From assembly GCA_017516885.1 (NCBI GenBank), contig JAFXAR010000001.1, positions 1-64,000 of the forward strand: a DNA stretch of 64,000 bases, read 5' to 3'. Below the pieces are notes generated by a model. The model searched no databases. It worked only from the letters and a program-made list of their open reading frames with translations, and was not told the origin of the DNA. The stretch comes from Bacteroidaceae bacterium (GTDB taxonomy: Bacteria > Bacteroidota > Bacteroidia > Bacteroidales > Bacteroidaceae). The translations under genes were made by a program, and so were the position numbers. Each line of letters opens with the position of its first letter. Position 1 is the stretch's first letter. This document shows positions 61,203 through 64,000 of this stretch, piece by piece.

Positions 61203-62213
61203 ATGATTAAGGAATATAACAGATACTCCCTTTTGCCGCATAATACATTTGGCATTGAGGCTGAGGCGGCGCATTTTGTCGAGTTCGGGTCGGAAGATGC
61301 ACTTGTCTCCTATCTTAAAAACGGCATTAAAGGCCGAACTCTTGTAATAGGCGCTGGCAGCAATCTTGTTTTCGTTAAGGATTTTGACGGAACAGTATTC
61401 CATTCCGCCATAAAGGATATTGAGATAGTTGCCGAGGATGATGCTTCTGTTCTTGTCCGTGTTGGCAGTGGAGTGGTGATGGACGATTTTGTGGCACACT
61501 GCGTTGAACGCGGCTGGTACGGCATTGAGAACCTTTCGCTCATTCCGGGTGAGGTGGGCGCGAGTGCCGTGCAGAATGTGGGAGCGTATGGAGTGGAGGC
61601 CGGTGATTTTATTGAAAAGGTTGAGGCAGTGCGCATAGCCGATGCTGAAAAAAGAGTCTTTATGCATGATGATTGCCGCTTTGCCTATCGCTATTCTGTT
61701 TTCAAGGACGAGGAATGCGGCAAGAATATTGTTACTTACGTCACATACCGGCTTAGCAAAATACCGGCCTTTAAATTGAATTACGGTGCATTGCAGCAGC
61801 ATGTGGAGGCATTGGGAGGGGCAGCTCTTGAGAATGTACGCCGTGCCGTGTGCGAGATTAGAGAGGCTAAACTGCCCAATCCTGCAACAGTAGGAAGTGC
61901 CGGAAGTTTCTTTATGAACCCCATTGTACAGGCCTCAGATGCAGCGCGGCTGGTTGGGGAATATCCGCTTATGCCTCATTATCCCCAGGCGGATGGCCGC
62001 GTCAAGCTGTCGGCCGGATGGCTCATTGAGCAGTGCGGCTGGAAAGATACTCCTCATGAACATGTAGGCGTTTACAGGCATCAGGCCCTAGTTGTAATAA
62101 ACCGTGGCGGTGCAACAGGCGCAGAGGTGCTGGCATTTGCCAATGAAATTGTTGCTTCGGTAAAGGAAAAGTTCGGCGTTAGGTTGAATATGGAGGCAAA
62201 TATAATAGAGTAG
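61203..62213 (+). CDS. murB: UDP-N-acetylenolpyruvoylglucosamine reductase
   Basis: This flavoenzyme of about 336 residues makes UDP-MurNAc for peptidoglycan. The N-terminus NTFGIEAEA, the FAD loop VIGAGSNLVF, the catalytic region IPGEVGASAVQNVGAYG and YRYSVFK are present, then AGSFFMNP with the Ser that protonates the substrate. The C-terminus EVLAFANEIVASV is as in type I MurB. ATG 61203 is chosen; ATG 61173 would add 10 residues. Confidence 0.95.
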   Translation: MIKEYNRYSLLPHNTFGIEAEAAHFVEFGSEDALVSYLKNGIKGRTLVIGAGSNLVFVKDFDGTVFHSAIKDIEIVAEDDASVLVRVGSGVVMDDFVAHCVERGWYGIENLSLIPGEVGASAVQNVGAYGVEAGDFIEKVEAVRIADAEKRVFMHDDCRFAYRYSVFKDEECGKNIVTYVTYRLSKIPAFKLNYGALQQHVEALGGAALENVRRAVCEIREAKLPNPATVGSAGSFFMNPIVQASDAARLVGEYPLMPHYPQADGRVKLSAGWLIEQCGWKDTPHEHVGVYRHQALVVINRGGATGAEVLAFANEIVASVKEKFGVRLNMEANIIE

Positions 62214-62217
62214 AGCA

Positions 62218-62988
62218 ATGAAACTGACTTTTTTGGGAACTGGAACATCTACCGGAGTTCCGGAGATTGGCTGCAAATGCGAGGTGTGCACTTCGTCCGA
62301 CCCGCGCGATTCGCGTCTGCGCAGTTCGGCCCTGCTGCAGAAAGGCAATACAACGCTGCTCCTTGACTGCGGCCCTGATTTCAGGACACAGATACTGCGT
62401 GCCGATGCAAGGAAAATCGATGCGCTTCTGTTGACGCACAAGCACTACGATCACATTATAGGGATTGATGACTTGCGTCCCTTTACATCAGGCAGGGAGC
62501 TGCCGATATACGCCGACAGGGAGACCGAACAGCAGATACGTTCATTCTTCCCTTACTGCTTCGGGCGGGTAAAATATCCAGGCGTTGCAAATATTAGAGT
62601 GTGCACTATTGACAGCAAGACACCATTCACGGTGGGCGATGTGGAGGTTATTCCATTGCGCGTGTTCCATGGAATGTTCCCCATTATGGCCTACAGGTTC
62701 GGAAAACTCGCATACATAACCGATATGAGCTATATTGAACCGTCGGAACTAGAGAAATTAAAAGGAGTTGACACTCTTGTAATGAACGCTCTCCGTTTTT
62801 CAAAGCCTCATAAAACGCACCAGACAGTCCTTGAAGCATTGTCTGTTATAGACACTATAGCGCCTCGCCGTACATATTTTACCCACATGATGCATCACAT
62901 AGGCCTGCACGCGAAAATAGAAAAATGCCTCCCCGATGGTGTCTTTTTAGCATACGACGGCCTTGAAATAGAAATCGATGACAAGTAA
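62218..62988 (+). CDS. PhnP-like metallo-beta-lactamase fold hydrolase
   Basis: The 256-residue enzyme has TFLGTGTSTGVPEIGCKCEVCTSSDPRDSRLRSS, in which the Cys pair fits a structural zinc site, then LTHKHYDHIIGIDDLRPF, the HxHxDH ligands (here H-K-H-Y-D-H), and further ligands H (HGMFP) and HMMHHI. PhnP-like proteins cleave cyclic phosphodiesters or related esters. It starts 4 nt after the murB stop, so the two share a transcript. Confidence 0.85.
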   Translation: MKLTFLGTGTSTGVPEIGCKCEVCTSSDPRDSRLRSSALLQKGNTTLLLDCGPDFRTQILRADARKIDALLLTHKHYDHIIGIDDLRPFTSGRELPIYADRETEQQIRSFFPYCFGRVKYPGVANIRVCTIDSKTPFTVGDVEVIPLRVFHGMFPIMAYRFGKLAYITDMSYIEPSELEKLKGVDTLVMNALRFSKPHKTHQTVLEALSVIDTIAPRRTYFTHMMHHIGLHAKIEKCLPDGVFLAYDGLEIEIDDK

Positions 62989-63001
62989 TTCAAATATCTA
63001 T

Positions 63002-63045
63002 AATAAAAAATCGTCGTGAACTATTGCTCATAACGATTTTTTATT
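63002..63045. terminator. Bidirectional terminator of convergent genes
   Basis: AATAAAAAATCGT and ACGATTTTTTATT form a perfect 13-bp stem between convergent transcripts. Its own A/T arms supply the T-tract on each strand. Confidence 0.75.
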
Positions 63046-63084
63046 GCTTTCAGCAAGGAGGCTTTCCTTCATGGTTTCCTTGAT

Positions 63085-64000
63085 TTATTTCTGCTGAAAG
63101 TATTTGAGGTTCTCAAATGAGGGCTTTAGTTCCCCTTCCTCTATGCGGTGTATTATTTCAACAACTTTGTCGTTGGCCGGGGTGGGCACGCCTGCTTTGC
63201 GGCCGAATGCGCTGACAACGCCGTTAATGGCGTCAACCTCGGTCTTTTTGCCCTTTTCAAGGTCTTGCAGCATGCTTGCTTTCAGCAGTGCGTGCTTGCG
63301 TATGGCTATGGGTATAATAAAGAACGAGAATGCTCTCTTTATCCTTCCCTTGTAGTCGAGCAGCTTGACAATATCCTTGCCCTGTACAGGCTCTATTTTT
63401 ATATTGCTTGCGGCGCATACATCAATGCTCTCCTTTATTAGCGCCTGTACAATTCTGCGCGATGATTTCTCTTTTGCTGCCTCGCCGAATGTGCATCCAA
63501 GAACAGCGCTCATTCCTGAGAATGCCGAGTTTATCAGCAGTTTGCTCCAGCGCGAGCCAATGAAGTTGTTGTCAATTTCAACCGGTCCCATCAGCTCAAG
63601 CAATGCTTTCACTTCGCTTATGCGGGCATTAGGCTGCTTTTGAAGTGCTCCGAGTGAGAAGGTTAGTGAATCGGGCGCGCTGGTGAGTTCGCAAACTCCT
63701 GGTTCTTTCATTGTGGCGCCCCATGCAACTGTGCATCCAAGAACGCGCTCTTCGCCAACAATTTCACCAATCTGCAGTTCGGGGATTCCGTTCTGCAATG
63801 TTACTATCACGCCGTCATCGGCAAGAAAATCCTTTATGTAGCCTACAACCTCAGCATTCTGCTGCTGCTTTGTCATCAAAAACAGAATGTCGTATTTTCC
63901 CGACATCTCCTCAGGGGTGTAGGCAGTGACCTTTTGCTTGAATGCTACAGTGCCGGTTACGCTTGCACCGTATTTGTTCAGCGCCTCTACATGCGCCTTG
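63085..64000 (-). CDS. Ketopantoate reductase-like protein, 5' end cut off
   Basis: The minus-strand frame stays open to the right edge, so the Rossmann GxGxxG start is outside. The visible 305 residues (KAHVEALNKYGASVTGTVAF, then DILFLMTKQQ, VTLQNGIPEL, then the helical C-terminal domain with INSAFSGMSAVLG, and KLLINS) match the ApbA/PanE family (NADPH-dependent 2-dehydropantoate reductase). It could supply step two of pantothenate synthesis; some family members use other substrates. Confidence 0.85.
   Translation of the reverse strand, partial: KAHVEALNKYGASVTGTVAFKQKVTAYTPEEMSGKYDILFLMTKQQQNAEVVGYIKDFLADDGVIVTLQNGIPELQIGEIVGEERVLGCTVAWGATMKEPGVCELTSAPDSLTFSLGALQKQPNARISEVKALLELMGPVEIDNNFIGSRWSKLLINSAFSGMSAVLGCTFGEAAKEKSSRRIVQALIKESIDVCAASNIKIEPVQGKDIVKLLDYKGRIKRAFSFFIIPIAIRKHALLKASMLQDLEKGKKTEVDAINGVVSAFGRKAGVPTPANDKVVEIIHRIEEGELKPSFENLKYFQQK

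Overview
The window looks like chromosomal DNA of a gut-type member of the order Bacteroidales (Bacteroidota). The reasons are the gene content (a full Bat aerotolerance cluster, GT3-type glycogen synthase beside a GT35 phosphorylase, HU proteins, two secreted M16 peptidases, GH20 hexosaminidase), the near absence of Shine-Dalgarno sequences, and promoters of the Bacteroides type (TTTG, about 20 nt, TAnnTTTG). No rRNA, tRNA, CRISPR array, insertion sequence or integrase was seen. The genus cannot be fixed from this sequence alone.

Region 1 (1-8.6 kb) holds the start of a secreted protein gene running off the left edge, then a compact phage-derived block. One short gene points left. Eight genes point right: scaffold-like protein, probable major capsid protein, three small head or connector-type proteins, holin, a single-gene spanin (outer-membrane lipoprotein plus inner-membrane helix), and a large beta-rich nozzle or stabilisation-like protein. 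No terminase, portal, protease, endolysin, integrase or replication gene lies in the window. The block ends at a terminator and is followed directly by core genes. It is the best candidate here for something undescribed: a reduced prophage, a capsid-forming satellite or a domesticated particle.

Region 2 (8.6-19.3 kb, minus strand) is one operon, sbcD-sbcC-addA-addB, with start/stop overlaps. It joins the SbcCD hairpin nuclease and an AddAB-type helicase-nuclease in one transcript. Region 3 (19.5-26 kb) carries panB, a decayed Na/Pi cotransporter remnant, thiE-like plus prs, a Dps-like ferritin, and an agmatine-to-putrescine operon (DUF2148 protein, aguA, aguB). Region 4 (26.5-38.7 kb) carries an M16 peptidase, ettA, an aminotransferase, a GH20 enzyme, then the translation/secretion group lepA, ftsY, rimO.

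Region 5 (38.8-49.8 kb) has an HU protein, an HU-transmembrane-LysM fusion, and the Bat cluster (moxR, DUF58, a DUF4381-like accessory gene, batA, batB, batC, batD, batE), followed by a PAP2 phosphatase. Region 6 (49.8-64 kb) has a YbaK-type tRNA editing protein with a threonine aldolase, an unknown zinc-ribbon protein, a second M16 peptidase, glycogen synthase and phosphorylase, a hemolysin III family protein, murB, a PhnP-like hydrolase, and a ketopantoate reductase-like gene cut by the right edge.

A roughly 20-bp motif (consensus AGAARCTGTTTGAATTTATA) recurs between genes across the window, in both orientations, often just before a start codon. One degenerate copy lies inside the phage-derived block. 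Strong inverted-repeat terminators separate most transcription units.
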